From contig NZ_FMHY01000002.1 in the NCBI RefSeq assembly GCF_900090225.1, forward strand, positions 5,704,001 to 5,768,000: 64,000 nt of DNA, given 5' to 3'. Source of the DNA: Micromonospora eburnea (GTDB lineage: Bacteria > Actinomycetota > Actinomycetes > Mycobacteriales > Micromonosporaceae). The notes under the pieces were generated by a model, which had not been told where the DNA came from, ran no database searches, and saw only the letters and a program-made list of their open reading frames with translations. Of this stretch, positions 35,260-43,443 are shown piece by piece. How positions within the stretch are numbered: position 1 is the first letter of the stretch; each line of letters starts with the position of its first letter. The translations under genes and the position numbers were made by a program.

Positions 35260-35499
35260 TCAGCTACGCCGGAAGGCGTAGAACCGGGTCTGACCGGCGC
35301 GCTGGCTACGCCCGGCGAGGCGGGCGTCGCGACCGGTCGACGGCGGACCGGCCTTCGGCGGCGTCGCCCCGGGCACCTCCGGCAGGGACACCGGCTTGGC
35401 GACCGGCGCCACGGCGAGGGCGTCGAGATCCGTCGGGGTCACGTCCACCAGGGACGGCGACGGCTTACGGGACTTCTTCGGACTGCGCTTGGCGGGCAT
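35260..35499 (-). CDS. Small basic hypothetical protein
   Basis: A 79-residue protein with a highly basic N-terminus (MPAKRSPKKSRKPSPSL), a middle DVTPTDLDALAVAPVAKPVS and a basic C-terminus ending QTRFYAFRRS. It has no membrane segment and no known domain. The ATG has a good AGGAGG ribosome site 7 bases upstream, which is the main evidence for it. It may bind nucleic acid by charge; that is a guess. Confidence 0.6.
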   Translation of the reverse strand: MPAKRSPKKSRKPSPSLVDVTPTDLDALAVAPVAKPVSLPEVPGATPPKAGPPSTGRDARLAGRSQRAGQTRFYAFRRS

Positions 35500-35764
35500 A
35501 CGCGGACCTCCTGACTGTCGAGCGCGCCGGTCACGGCGCGACGAGCGGGCGGGCTCCGGCGGGTCCGACCACGACAGACGCCGCGACCGAAGGCGGCGAG
35601 GAGGTATGCGGACGCCCGGAGCAGGACGGGTCACGCCACGTGCGGTGGCGGACCGGAGCTCGGCGGAAGGGCGTCAGATACGCATGCCAGCAGGCTAACC
35701 CGCGATCCGCCGCACCGCACCCGATTTAACGCCCGCGCGAGCATTTACTGGCACCATCGGCGAC

Positions 35765-36097
35765 ATGCTGATCGCGTTCTCGATCACCCCGCTCGGCGTG
35801 GGTGAGTCCGTGGGCGACCTGGTCGCCGACGCCGTCCGGGTGGTCCGCGAGTCCGGCCTGCCCAACCGGACCGACCCGATGTTCACCACCGTCGAGGGCG
35901 AGTGGGACGAGGTGATGGCGGTGGTGAAACGGGCCGTCGACAGCGTCGCGGCGCAGGCGCCCCGGGTCAGCCTGGTGCTCAAGGCCGACCTGCGTCCCGG
36001 CGTCACCGACGCGATGACCACGAAGGTCGCCCACGTCGAGGCCCGCCTGTCCAAGGGTGCGGGGCCGACCGCCACCATGCCACCCAACCAGGAGTGA
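35765..36097 (+). CDS. Thiamine-binding protein, MTH1187/YkoF family
   Basis: A 110-residue ferredoxin-like-fold protein. It begins MLIAFSITPLGVGESVGDLV and has RESGLPNRTDPMFTTVEGEW, the signature of the MTH1187 (UPF0045/Thiamine_BP) family, and DEVMAVVKRAVDSVAAQAP. YkoF, a member of this fold, binds thiamine and in Bacillus is in the same operon as ykoEDC. Here the gene lies 620 bases after ykoC, separated by a convergent small gene, so the functional link is by neighbourhood. A CACCAT hexamer lies 7 bases before the ATG, consistent with leaderless transcription. Confidence 0.87.
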   Translation: MLIAFSITPLGVGESVGDLVADAVRVVRESGLPNRTDPMFTTVEGEWDEVMAVVKRAVDSVAAQAPRVSLVLKADLRPGVTDAMTTKVAHVEARLSKGAGPTATMPPNQE

Positions 36098-36190
36098 CGC
36101 GGCACTGACCGGCCGTCGCATCCCGGCCCGCGCCCGGACCGGCCGCGATACGGTCGCAGCACGGGCAGCCGACGGAGGGTGGCGGTACGC

Positions 36191-37636
36191 ATGGCGGCAG
36201 CGCGGGCGACGGCACAGATCGGCGTGACCGGCCTGGCGGTGATGGGCCGCAACCTGGCCCGGAACCTGGCCCGTCACGGCTTCACCGTCGCCGTGCACAA
36301 CCGCTCGCCCGGGCGCACCCGCGGCCTGCTCGCCGAGCACGGCGACGAGGGCACCTTCGTGCCGTCGGAGTCGATGGCCGATTTCGTCGCCACGCTGGAG
36401 CGCCCCCGCGCGGTGATCGTCATGGTCAAGGCGGGCGCCCCCACCGACGCGGTGATCGACGAGCTGGTGCCGCTGCTGGAGGCGGGAGACATCGTCGTCG
36501 ACTGCGGCAACGCGCACTTCACCGACACCATCCGCCGAGAGGAGGCGCTGCGCGGACACGGGCTGCACTTCGTCGGCACCGGCGTCTCCGGCGGCGAGGA
36601 GGGCGCGCTGCACGGCCCGAGCATCATGCCGGGCGGCTCGGACGAGTCCTACCGCAAACTCGGCCCGATCTTCGAGAAGATCGCCGCGCAGGTGGACGGC
36701 GTCCCGTGCTGCCGGCACATCGGCCCGGACGGCGCCGGCCACTTCGTGAAGATGGTCCACAACGGCATCGAGTACGCCGACATGCAGCTCATCGCCGAGG
36801 CGTACGACCTGCTGCGGGCCGGTCTGTCGGCGGGCCCGGCCGAGCTCGCGAAGATCTTCCGGCGGTGGAACGACGGCGAGCTGGAGTCCTTCCTCATCGA
36901 GATCACCGCCGACGTGCTCGCGCACACCGACGCGGCGACCGGCCGGCCGTTCGTCGACGTAGTGCTCGACCAGGCCGAGCAGAAGGGCACCGGCCGATGG
37001 ACGGTGCAGAGCGCGCTGGACCTGGGCGTGCCGATCACGGGGATCGCCGAGGCGACCTTCGCCCGGTCGCTGTCCGGCCACGCCGACCAGCGCGCCGCCG
37101 CGCGCCGCGCGTTCCCCGACGCGGGCGGGAACTGGCAGGTGGACGACCGGGAGACCTTCGTCGAGGACGTCCGGCGCGCACTGCTGGCCAGCAAGATCGT
37201 CGCGTACGCGCAGGGCTTCGATCACATCCGGGCCGGCAGCCGGGAGTACGACTGGGGCGTCGACCTGGGCGGCACCGCCACCATCTGGCGGGGCGGCTGC
37301 ATCATCCGGGCCCGCTTCCTGGACCGGATCCGCCAGGCGTACGACACCGAGCCGGAGCTGCCGACGCTGCTGGTCGCCCCGTGGTTCGCCGAGCAGGTCA
37401 GCGCCGGGGTGCCGGCCTGGCGGCGGGTGGTGGCCGACGCGGCCCGGGCGGGCGTGCCCACGCCGGCGTTCTCGTCGTCGCTGGCCTACTTCGACGCGCT
37501 GCGCGCTCAGCGGCTGCCGGCCGCGCTGATCCAGGGCCTACGGGACAACTTCGGGGCACACACCTACCGCCGGGTGGACCGGGACGGCTCGTTCCACACC
37601 CGCTGGGCGGCAGACCGCGCCGAGGAGGCGGCCTGA
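36191..37636 (+). CDS. gnd: 6-phosphogluconate dehydrogenase (decarboxylating)
   Basis: A 481-residue pentose-phosphate enzyme converting 6-phosphogluconate to ribulose 5-phosphate + CO2 with NADP+. The Rossmann motif is IGVTGLAVMGRNLARNLARH and the substrate region GTGVSGGEEGALHGPSIMPG. The catalytic Lys is in GHFVKMVHNGIEYADMQLIA and the C-terminal segment contains LRDNFGAHTYRRVDRDGSFH. The length is that of the long homodimeric Gnd type. The ATG at 36191 follows GGAGGG by 11 bases. Confidence 0.96.
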   Translation: MAAARATAQIGVTGLAVMGRNLARNLARHGFTVAVHNRSPGRTRGLLAEHGDEGTFVPSESMADFVATLERPRAVIVMVKAGAPTDAVIDELVPLLEAGDIVVDCGNAHFTDTIRREEALRGHGLHFVGTGVSGGEEGALHGPSIMPGGSDESYRKLGPIFEKIAAQVDGVPCCRHIGPDGAGHFVKMVHNGIEYADMQLIAEAYDLLRAGLSAGPAELAKIFRRWNDGELESFLIEITADVLAHTDAATGRPFVDVVLDQAEQKGTGRWTVQSALDLGVPITGIAEATFARSLSGHADQRAAARRAFPDAGGNWQVDDRETFVEDVRRALLASKIVAYAQGFDHIRAGSREYDWGVDLGGTATIWRGGCIIRARFLDRIRQAYDTEPELPTLLVAPWFAEQVSAGVPAWRRVVADAARAGVPTPAFSSSLAYFDALRAQRLPAALIQGLRDNFGAHTYRRVDRDGSFHTRWAADRAEEAA

Positions 37637-37735
37637 CCCGCCCGGTGGCGGCGGGTCACGCCGCGGGGCGCCCGGCACCGCCCGACCTGAGCTATCGCGG
37701 CGTGCAGGGAGTCCGCCGACGGCGCAGAAGGGCGC

Positions 37736-38011
37736 TCACCAGGCCCGCCCCGACTCCTCCACCGAGGATTCCGGCTCGCCGCGGGGCGCCGAGCCGGAGT
37801 TGTCGGGCGGGGTCGGCGCCCAGCCGGCGGCCGGTTCCCCGGTCGACAGTTCGGCGATCTCGCCGGAGCGGACGGCCGGCGTGTGCCCCAGCTCGGCGCA
37901 GTACCGCTCGGCGACACCGGCGCAGACCTCCACGACCCGTTCCCGGTGCGCGGCGTCAACCAGGTCCGCGCCGGCCAGCGCGGCCGTCATCTCGTACCGG
38001 AGATCCCGCAT
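37736..38011 (-). CDS. Small hypothetical protein
   Basis: A 91-residue protein. The N-terminal half is helical (MRDLRYEMTAALAGADLVDA, then RERVVEVCAGVAERYCAELG) with two Cys. The C-terminal half is a disordered Pro/Ser/Gly/Glu-rich tail. No known domain. It lies 100 bases from the convergent gnd stop and downstream of uppS on the same strand. Codon third positions are GC-biased in the helical half, supporting a real gene. Confidence 0.55.
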   Translation of the reverse strand: MRDLRYEMTAALAGADLVDAAHRERVVEVCAGVAERYCAELGHTPAVRSGEIAELSTGEPAAGWAPTPPDNSGSAPRGEPESSVEESGRAW

Positions 38012-38127
38012 GCCCACCCCCGTGGCCGGGCGCGACGCCGGCGGCCCGCCCTCGCGCCGATGGTATGCGCTGAGACCGCGCCGCCCGCCGCGAACGCGTC
38101 GACACCGCCCCGCCGGGGACCAGCCGG

Positions 38128-38940
38128 TCAGCGGGGCGGGGCCACCGGGTTCGGCAACGCGCCGCCGAAGCGGCGGTCCCGCTGGGCGTACAGCTCGCAG
38201 GCGTACCAGAGGTGACGGCGGTCGAAGTCCGGCCAGAGCGTGTCGAGGAAGACCAGTTCGGCGTACGCGCTCTGCCAGAGCAGGAAGTTGGAGGTGCGCT
38301 GCTCGCCGGAGGGGCGCAGGAAGAGATCGACCTCGGGGACCTCCGGGTGGTAGAGGTACCTGCCGATGGTCTTCTCGGTGACCTTGTCCGGGTCGAGCTT
38401 GCCGGCCGCCACGTCCCGGGCGATCGCGGCGGCCGCGTCGGCGATCTCCGCCTGGCCGCCGTAGTTGACGCAGAACTGCAGGGTCAGCGTCGAGTTGCCC
38501 CGGGACATCTCCTCGGCGGTCTGCAACTCGGAGATCACGCTCTTCCACAGCCGCCCGGCCCGACCCGACCAGACCACCCGGACGCCCAGGTCGACGAGTT
38601 GGTCCCGGCGGCGACGGATCACGTCCCGGTTGAAACCCATCAGGAACCGGACCTCCTCCGGCGAGCGCCGCCAGTTCTCCGTGGAGAAGGCGTACGCCGA
38701 CAGGTAGGGGATGCCCAGCTCGATCGCGCCCTCGACGGTGTCGAAGAGGCTGTGCTCGCCCTGCTCGTGGCCCTTGGTCCGGGGCAGCCCGCGCTCCTTG
38801 GCCCAGCGGCCGTTGCCGTCCATGACCACGGCGATGTGCTTCGGCAGCGCCCCGTCCGGCAGGGCCGGCGGCCGGGCCCCGGACGGGTGCGGAGTCGGTG
38901 GCACCGGCTCCCGCCGGACGGCCCTCATCGATCGGATCAC
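38128..38940 (-). CDS. uppS: Isoprenyl (polyprenyl) diphosphate synthase, UppS family
   Basis: A 270-residue cis-prenyltransferase that extends an allylic diphosphate with isopentenyl units to the lipid carrier for cell-wall synthesis. Motifs: HIAVVMDGNGRWAKERGLPR (catalytic Asp), YAFSTENWRRSPEEV, LFLRPSGEQRTSNFLLWQSA and YAELVFLDTLWPDFD. In mycobacteria the equivalent gene makes decaprenyl diphosphate. The GTG at 38940 directly follows the recO stop and has GGGAGA 9 bases upstream; an in-frame ATG at 38928 is an alternative. recO-uppS order is conserved in actinobacteria. Confidence 0.95.
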   Translation of the reverse strand: MIRSMRAVRREPVPPTPHPSGARPPALPDGALPKHIAVVMDGNGRWAKERGLPRTKGHEQGEHSLFDTVEGAIELGIPYLSAYAFSTENWRRSPEEVRFLMGFNRDVIRRRRDQLVDLGVRVVWSGRAGRLWKSVISELQTAEEMSRGNSTLTLQFCVNYGGQAEIADAAAAIARDVAAGKLDPDKVTEKTIGRYLYHPEVPEVDLFLRPSGEQRTSNFLLWQSAYAELVFLDTLWPDFDRRHLWYACELYAQRDRRFGGALPNPVAPPR

Positions 38941-39813
38941 TTACGCATTCTCCCTGTTCACGCCAGTGGCGGCGGGTCCGGCGCCGGGGCGCGGCGGGAC
39001 CACACCCGGCCCCGCGCCGCCGGGCGGCGGGACCGTGCCGGCCCCCGGGGCACCCCGGTCGACCAGCGGCAGCGAGCGTAGCGCGCGCTCCAGGTGCCAC
39101 TGGAGGTGCGCCGCGACCAGCCCGCTGCACTCCCGGCGCACTCCGGTCTCGGTGGCGTCGGCGTACACCCAGTCGCCGGTGGTCAGCGCGGACATCAGGT
39201 CGACGGTGGCCGGGGCGGGATGGGCGGCGCCCGGTGGCCGGCAGTCCGGGCAGACCGTCCCGCCGGCCGGTACGGAGAACGCCCGGTGCCCACCCGGCGT
39301 GCCGCAGACCGCGCAGGCGGTCAATGCGGGCGCCCATCCGGCCAGCGCCATCCCGCGCAGCAGGTAGGCGTCGAGCACCAGCGTGGTGGCGTGCTCGCCG
39401 CGCGCCAGCGACTTCAACGCGCCGAGGGTGAGCTGGAACAACCGCAGCGACGGCTCCCGCTCGACCGGGGTGAGCCGTTCCGCCGTCTCGGCGATGGCGC
39501 TGGCCGCCGTGTAGCGGGGGTAGTCGCCGAGGAACCGCTTGCCGTAGAGGTCGATCCCCTCGACCTGACTGACGGTGTGCAGCGAGCTGCCAAGGTTGCC
39601 CTTGGGGTCGCCGGCGAGCTGGACGTCGACGTGCCCGAACGGCTCCAGCCGGGCGCCGAACCGGCTGGAGGTGCGCCGCACGCCCCGGGCCACCGCGCGC
39701 AGCCGGCCGTGCCGGCGGGTGAGCAGGGTGATGATCCGGTCGGATTCGCCCAACTTCTGCACACGCAGCACCACCGCGTCGTCGCGGTAGAGCTGTCGGC
39801 GGTATCCGGCCAC
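38941..39813 (-). CDS. recO: DNA repair protein RecO
   Basis: A 290-residue recombination mediator that loads RecA onto SSB-coated single-stranded DNA in the RecFOR pathway. The N-terminal OB-fold starts YRDDAVVLRVQKLGESDRII and continues RRHGRLRAVARGVRRTSS. A C-terminal zinc motif CAVCGTPGG...CPDC is present. The last 50 residues are a Pro/Gly-rich tail not typical of the family. Its stop abuts the uppS GTG. Confidence 0.94.
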   Translation of the reverse strand: MAGYRRQLYRDDAVVLRVQKLGESDRIITLLTRRHGRLRAVARGVRRTSSRFGARLEPFGHVDVQLAGDPKGNLGSSLHTVSQVEGIDLYGKRFLGDYPRYTAASAIAETAERLTPVEREPSLRLFQLTLGALKSLARGEHATTLVLDAYLLRGMALAGWAPALTACAVCGTPGGHRAFSVPAGGTVCPDCRPPGAAHPAPATVDLMSALTTGDWVYADATETGVRRECSGLVAAHLQWHLERALRSLPLVDRGAPGAGTVPPPGGAGPGVVPPRPGAGPAATGVNRENA

Positions 39814-39902
39814 CCGGTCATTCTCCCTCGGGGTGCGATCTCAGGGTCGGTTCGGGGTCGATCGGCGGTCGAACCCGGATGTGCCGCCCCGAGGGTCGGC
39901 CG

Positions 39903-39915
39903 TAGCGTGCTGGCC
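39903..39915 (+). promoter_or_regulatory. Leaderless promoter of the DUF4097 lipoprotein
   Basis: TAGCGT (39903-39908), then 7 bases, then ATG at 39916; no ribosome site is seen. It faces away from recO, whose start is 102 bases upstream on the other strand. Confidence 0.5.
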
Positions 39916-40698
39916 ATGGCTCAGCAGCGAACCATCGTGACCGTCGCGGCCGCGGCCGCAGCCGCCCTGACCCTCCTGAGCGGGTGTGAGACCCTGGCGT
40001 TCCGCCAGCTGGACTACGACAACACCGAGGCGGTACGAATCACCCGGATCACCGTGCAGCCGGGCGCGGGCGACGTAACGGTGCGCGGCTCCGGTTCCGC
40101 CGCCGAGGTACGCATCAAGCGGGTGGTCCGCTACCACGGCGACCAGCCCCAAACCCGGTACGAGATCAACGGCGACGAGTTGGTGCTGGACACCCGCTGC
40201 GGCCACCGGTGCAGCATCTCCTGGGACGTGACCGTCCCCGAGGGCGTGGCGGTACGCGGCGAGAACGGCTCCGGGGACATCGTGCTGAGCCGGGTCGGCA
40301 CGGTGGACGTCAAGCTGGGCTCCGGCGATATCAAGGTGACCACGGCGCGCGGCGACATCCGGGCCGAGACCAGCTCCGGGGACATCGCAGTGGTCGACGC
40401 GACCGGCGCGGTCCGGCTGCATGCCTCCTCCGGCCGGGTCGAGGCGCGGCAGTTGGCCGCCGGGGTGGACGCGGAGGCCGCCTCGGGAGACGTGACCGTC
40501 GAGCTGGCAGAGCCGGCCTCGGCCCGGGTGCACGCCGGCAGCGGCGACGTGGAGCTGACCGTGCCGGAAGGGCGGTACCGGGTGCGCTCCAGCACCGGCT
40601 CCGGCAAGGCCGCCGTGGAGGTGGCCAACGACCCGGGGGCCGCCCTACTGCTCGACGTCCGCACCGGCAGCGGCGACGTCACGATCACCCGACGCTGA
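39916..40698 (+). CDS. DUF4097-type beta-helix lipoprotein
   Basis: A 260-residue exported lipoprotein. The signal sequence ends in LTLLSGC (lipobox, Cys at about residue 24). The mature protein is a run of short beta-strand repeats built on the motif SGDI/GSGDV (GENGSGDIVLSRVGTVDVKL, GSGDIKVTTARGDIRAE, SSGDIAVVDATGAVRLHASS and so on), the pattern of DUF4097/DUF2807 adhesin-like right-handed beta structures. The location is the outer face of the membrane. Function unknown. Confidence 0.85.
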   Translation: MAQQRTIVTVAAAAAAALTLLSGCETLAFRQLDYDNTEAVRITRITVQPGAGDVTVRGSGSAAEVRIKRVVRYHGDQPQTRYEINGDELVLDTRCGHRCSISWDVTVPEGVAVRGENGSGDIVLSRVGTVDVKLGSGDIKVTTARGDIRAETSSGDIAVVDATGAVRLHASSGRVEARQLAAGVDAEAASGDVTVELAEPASARVHAGSGDVELTVPEGRYRVRSSTGSGKAAVEVANDPGAALLLDVRTGSGDVTITRR

Positions 40699-40734
40699 GG
40701 CCGGGGGGAACGCTGCCGGCGCCGGGTCGGCGGA

Positions 40735-41913
40735 TCAGCGGGTTTCGACCTCGGTGTCCGCCCACTCGGCCGCGCCCCGTGGCGTGGGCACCCGGCCCGG
40801 CCCGGACCCGGCGGGGCGGCCCGCCCGCGCACCGGCCGCCACCAGCTCGGCCTCCACGCCGACCGGCGCGGGGCTGACCGGTGCGGTCGCCGCCCGCTGG
40901 GCCGGGGCCCGCCGCGAGCGGCCGGGGATCGCCTCCGGCGTACGCCGGGCCGCCACGTCCTCGACCCAGCCGAACAGCAGGGTGACCACACCGACCAGCG
41001 CGAACACCAGCGCCACCCGGATCACCAGGTTGAACGAGTCGCGCGGGGCCCAGCCGACCAGACCGAACAGCGGGGTGAGCGCCACCACGAACGACATGTG
41101 CCACAGGTAGACGGTCAGCGCACGCCGGTTCAGCACGGTGACCGCCCGGCCCAGCGCCGGGATGCGGTCCACCCAGGGCGCCTCGGCCGGGGCCCGGCCG
41201 ATCGCCACCAGGATGAACGCGGCCGACCAGACGGCGTTGCCGAGGTGGTTGTCGTTCAGGTCGTAGCCGCGTGGGCCGGGGTGGGTGAAGATCCAGGTCA
41301 ACCCGGCAGCGCCGAGGGCGAGCACGGCGGGCACCAGCACCCGGTTGCTGAGCCGGCGGAGCATGCCGTCGTGGTGGGCGAACCCGAGCAGCCAGGCGCC
41401 GAAGTACAGGCCGAACTCGCGTAGCACGACCGGCGCGTCCGGGTAGATGCCGAACTCGATCACCAAAAGCAGCACGTACGGGGCGAGGACGGTGGGCAGC
41501 GGGGCCCGGCGGAACAGCCAGAGGACCAGCGGCGAGGCGAGCACGAACCACAGGTAGTCCCGCAGGTACCAGATCGGGCTCAGCGCCAGCGCACCCCAGT
41601 GGTTGGCCGGCGGGTCGCTGACCGGGAAGAGCCAGAGCAGCGCCTTCGGGGTGAACGGCAGCCCGGTGAGCAGCATGGCCGGCACGAAGATCGCCGCGAG
41701 CACCCACAGCGACGGCAGCAGGCGGCGCAACCGGCGCGCCACGGCCGGCACGCCGGTCCGGTCCAGCGACGCGGCCATCAGCGAGCCGGCGAGCGCGAAC
41801 ATCACCGACATCGCCGGAAAGATCAGGGTCAGGGCCGCCGACCCGACGACGTGGTAGACGACGACTCGAACGATGGCCAGGAATCGGAGCAGATCCAGGT
41901 ATCGGTTTCGCAT
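40735..41913 (-). CDS. Membrane acyltransferase (acyltransferase-3, OafA/YrhL-like)
   Basis: A 392-residue protein with about ten membrane helices. It begins RNRYLDLLRFLAIVRVVVYH, matching the acyltransferase-3 opening where an R-x(10)-H pair is catalytic. Later segments include SPIWYLRDYLWFVLASPLVL and NRRALTVYLWHMSFVVALTP. A 70-residue Pro/Ala-rich cytoplasmic tail follows. Such enzymes O-acetylate extracellular sugars, lipids or antibiotics; the acceptor is unknown. It interrupts the conserved era-recO neighbourhood, suggesting later insertion. Confidence 0.87.
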   Translation of the reverse strand: MRNRYLDLLRFLAIVRVVVYHVVGSAALTLIFPAMSVMFALAGSLMAASLDRTGVPAVARRLRRLLPSLWVLAAIFVPAMLLTGLPFTPKALLWLFPVSDPPANHWGALALSPIWYLRDYLWFVLASPLVLWLFRRAPLPTVLAPYVLLLVIEFGIYPDAPVVLREFGLYFGAWLLGFAHHDGMLRRLSNRVLVPAVLALGAAGLTWIFTHPGPRGYDLNDNHLGNAVWSAAFILVAIGRAPAEAPWVDRIPALGRAVTVLNRRALTVYLWHMSFVVALTPLFGLVGWAPRDSFNLVIRVALVFALVGVVTLLFGWVEDVAARRTPEAIPGRSRRAPAQRAATAPVSPAPVGVEAELVAAGARAGRPAGSGPGRVPTPRGAAEWADTEVETR

Positions 41914-42092
41914 CAGCCTGCAGCAATGTCCGGGGGCAAGGGAGCAACGCTTTCCCTACCCTCCGACCCGGTGGGGCGAAACCGCGAGCAGATCAGGCCA
42001 GAAGTGAAAGATCCCATAATTCCGACCGATCCGGATCATTCCGAATCCGGGCCGCCGGTCCGTATTCCGGCACCGGCGACCCAGGCCCGCGG

Positions 42093-42989
42093 TCAGAAGC
42101 CCAGCTTGCGCAGCTGCTTCGGGTCGCGCTGCCAGTCCTTGGCGACCCGGACGTGCAGGTCGAGATAGATCCGGGTGCCGAGCAGCTCCTCGATCTGCCG
42201 GCGGGCGGTGGTGCCGACCTCCTTGAGCCGGCCGCCCCGGTGACCGATCATGATCGCCTTCTGGCTCGGTCGCTCGACGTACACGTCGGCGTAGATCTTG
42301 GTGAGCCGGCCCTCCGGGATCATCTCCTCCACCACCACGGCGATGGAGTGCGGCAGCTCGTCCCGGACGCCTTCCAGGGCCGCCTCGCGGATCAGCTCGG
42401 CGACCAGCACCTGCTCCGGGTCGTCGGTGAGCATGTCGTCCGGGTAGAGCTGCGGCGACTCCGGCAGGTAGCCGGTCATCACGTCGACCAGGGTGTCCAC
42501 CTGGTGCCCGGAGACCGCGCTCACCGGCACCACATCGGCGAAGTCGGCCAGCTCACTCACCGCGAGAAGCTGCTCGGCCAGCCGCTTCTTGTCCACCAGG
42601 TCGGTCTTGGTCACCACGGCCAGCACGGTCGCCTTCAGGCTTGCCAGCTCACCGGTGATGAACCGGTCACCCCGACCGATCGGCTCGTTCGCCGGGATGC
42701 AGAGGCCGATCACGTCGACCTCGCTCCACGTCTCCCGGACCAGGTCGTTCAGCCGCTCGCCGAGCAGCGTACGGGGACGGTGCAGCCCCGGCGTGTCGAC
42801 CAGGACGAGCTGCGATTCCGGCCGGTGCAGCACGGCGCGGATGACGTGCCGGGTGGTCTGTGGCTTGTTCGAGGTGATCGCGATCTTGGTGCCGACGATC
42901 GCGTTGGTCAGCGTCGACTTGCCGGCGTTGGGCCGCCCGACGAAGCAGGCGAACCCGGCCCGGTAGGGAGGCTGTTCCAGATCGCTCAC
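42093..42989 (-). CDS. era: GTPase Era
   Basis: A 298-residue ribosome-assembly GTPase that binds the 3' end of 16S rRNA. G1 is GRPNAGKSTLTNAIVG, G2 PQTTRHVIR, G3 DTPGLHRPR and G4 TKTDLVDKK. A C-terminal KH domain is present (EEMIPEGRLTKIYADVYVER and IMIGHRGGRLKEVGTTARRQ). GTG start. It follows the CDA-like gene in a long co-directional block. Confidence 0.97.
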   Translation of the reverse strand: MSDLEQPPYRAGFACFVGRPNAGKSTLTNAIVGTKIAITSNKPQTTRHVIRAVLHRPESQLVLVDTPGLHRPRTLLGERLNDLVRETWSEVDVIGLCIPANEPIGRGDRFITGELASLKATVLAVVTKTDLVDKKRLAEQLLAVSELADFADVVPVSAVSGHQVDTLVDVMTGYLPESPQLYPDDMLTDDPEQVLVAELIREAALEGVRDELPHSIAVVVEEMIPEGRLTKIYADVYVERPSQKAIMIGHRGGRLKEVGTTARRQIEELLGTRIYLDLHVRVAKDWQRDPKQLRKLGF

Positions 42990-43056
42990 GCCGCCGCCCC
43001 GCCACGCTCGACGGCGGCGCGCGGCGCCACGCTGCTGAGCCAGATGGTCCGCTCGC

Positions 43057-43443
43057 TCACTCGACCACCGTGCCGAGGACGGTGCCGTCCGGCGCGGCCA
43101 CGTGGATCGGCGCGTCGGCGGAGAGGTCCCGCACAGCGGCGTGACCGGCGCCGTCCAGCGTTGAGGCCTCGGTCACCACCACGGCGGCCTCCAGCCGGCT
43201 GGCGCCGGCGGCCACCGCCGAGGCGACCGCGAGCTGGAGCGCGGTCAGGGTCAGCGACGGCAGCGCGACGCTGGCCGCCGCGTACGTCCGGCCGTCCTGG
43301 TCGCGGACCGCCGCGCCCTCCACGGCACCGACCCGGCCGCGCGCGCCCCGGGCCAGGACGACCAGTTTGCCGTCCTCGGCGCTCAACACGGCGGGGTCGG
43401 ACGGGGCGGGCCGGGCAGCCGGCACGGCGGGTGACTCAGGCAT
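43057..43443 (-). CDS. Cytidine-deaminase-fold protein lacking catalytic motifs
   Basis: A 128-residue protein in the position between the CNNM gene and era that actinobacteria fill with a CDA-like gene (Rv2365c in M. tuberculosis, from memory). The core YAAASVALPSLTLTALQLAV and LEAAVVVTEASTLDG keeps the deaminase-like alpha/beta order, but the zinc motifs (H-A-E and P-C-x-x-C) are absent, so deamination is not expected. Its ATG lies 8 bases inside the end of the CNNM gene. The first 27 residues are Pro/Ala-rich. Confidence 0.75.
   Translation of the reverse strand: MPESPAVPAARPAPSDPAVLSAEDGKLVVLARGARGRVGAVEGAAVRDQDGRTYAAASVALPSLTLTALQLAVASAVAAGASRLEAAVVVTEASTLDGAGHAAVRDLSADAPIHVAAPDGTVLGTVVE

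Noticed and set aside
35606..35698. Possible 30-residue gene after AGGAGG at 35599-35604
   Set aside because: The ribosome site is only 1 base from the ATG and the peptide is Arg/Ala-rich without structure.
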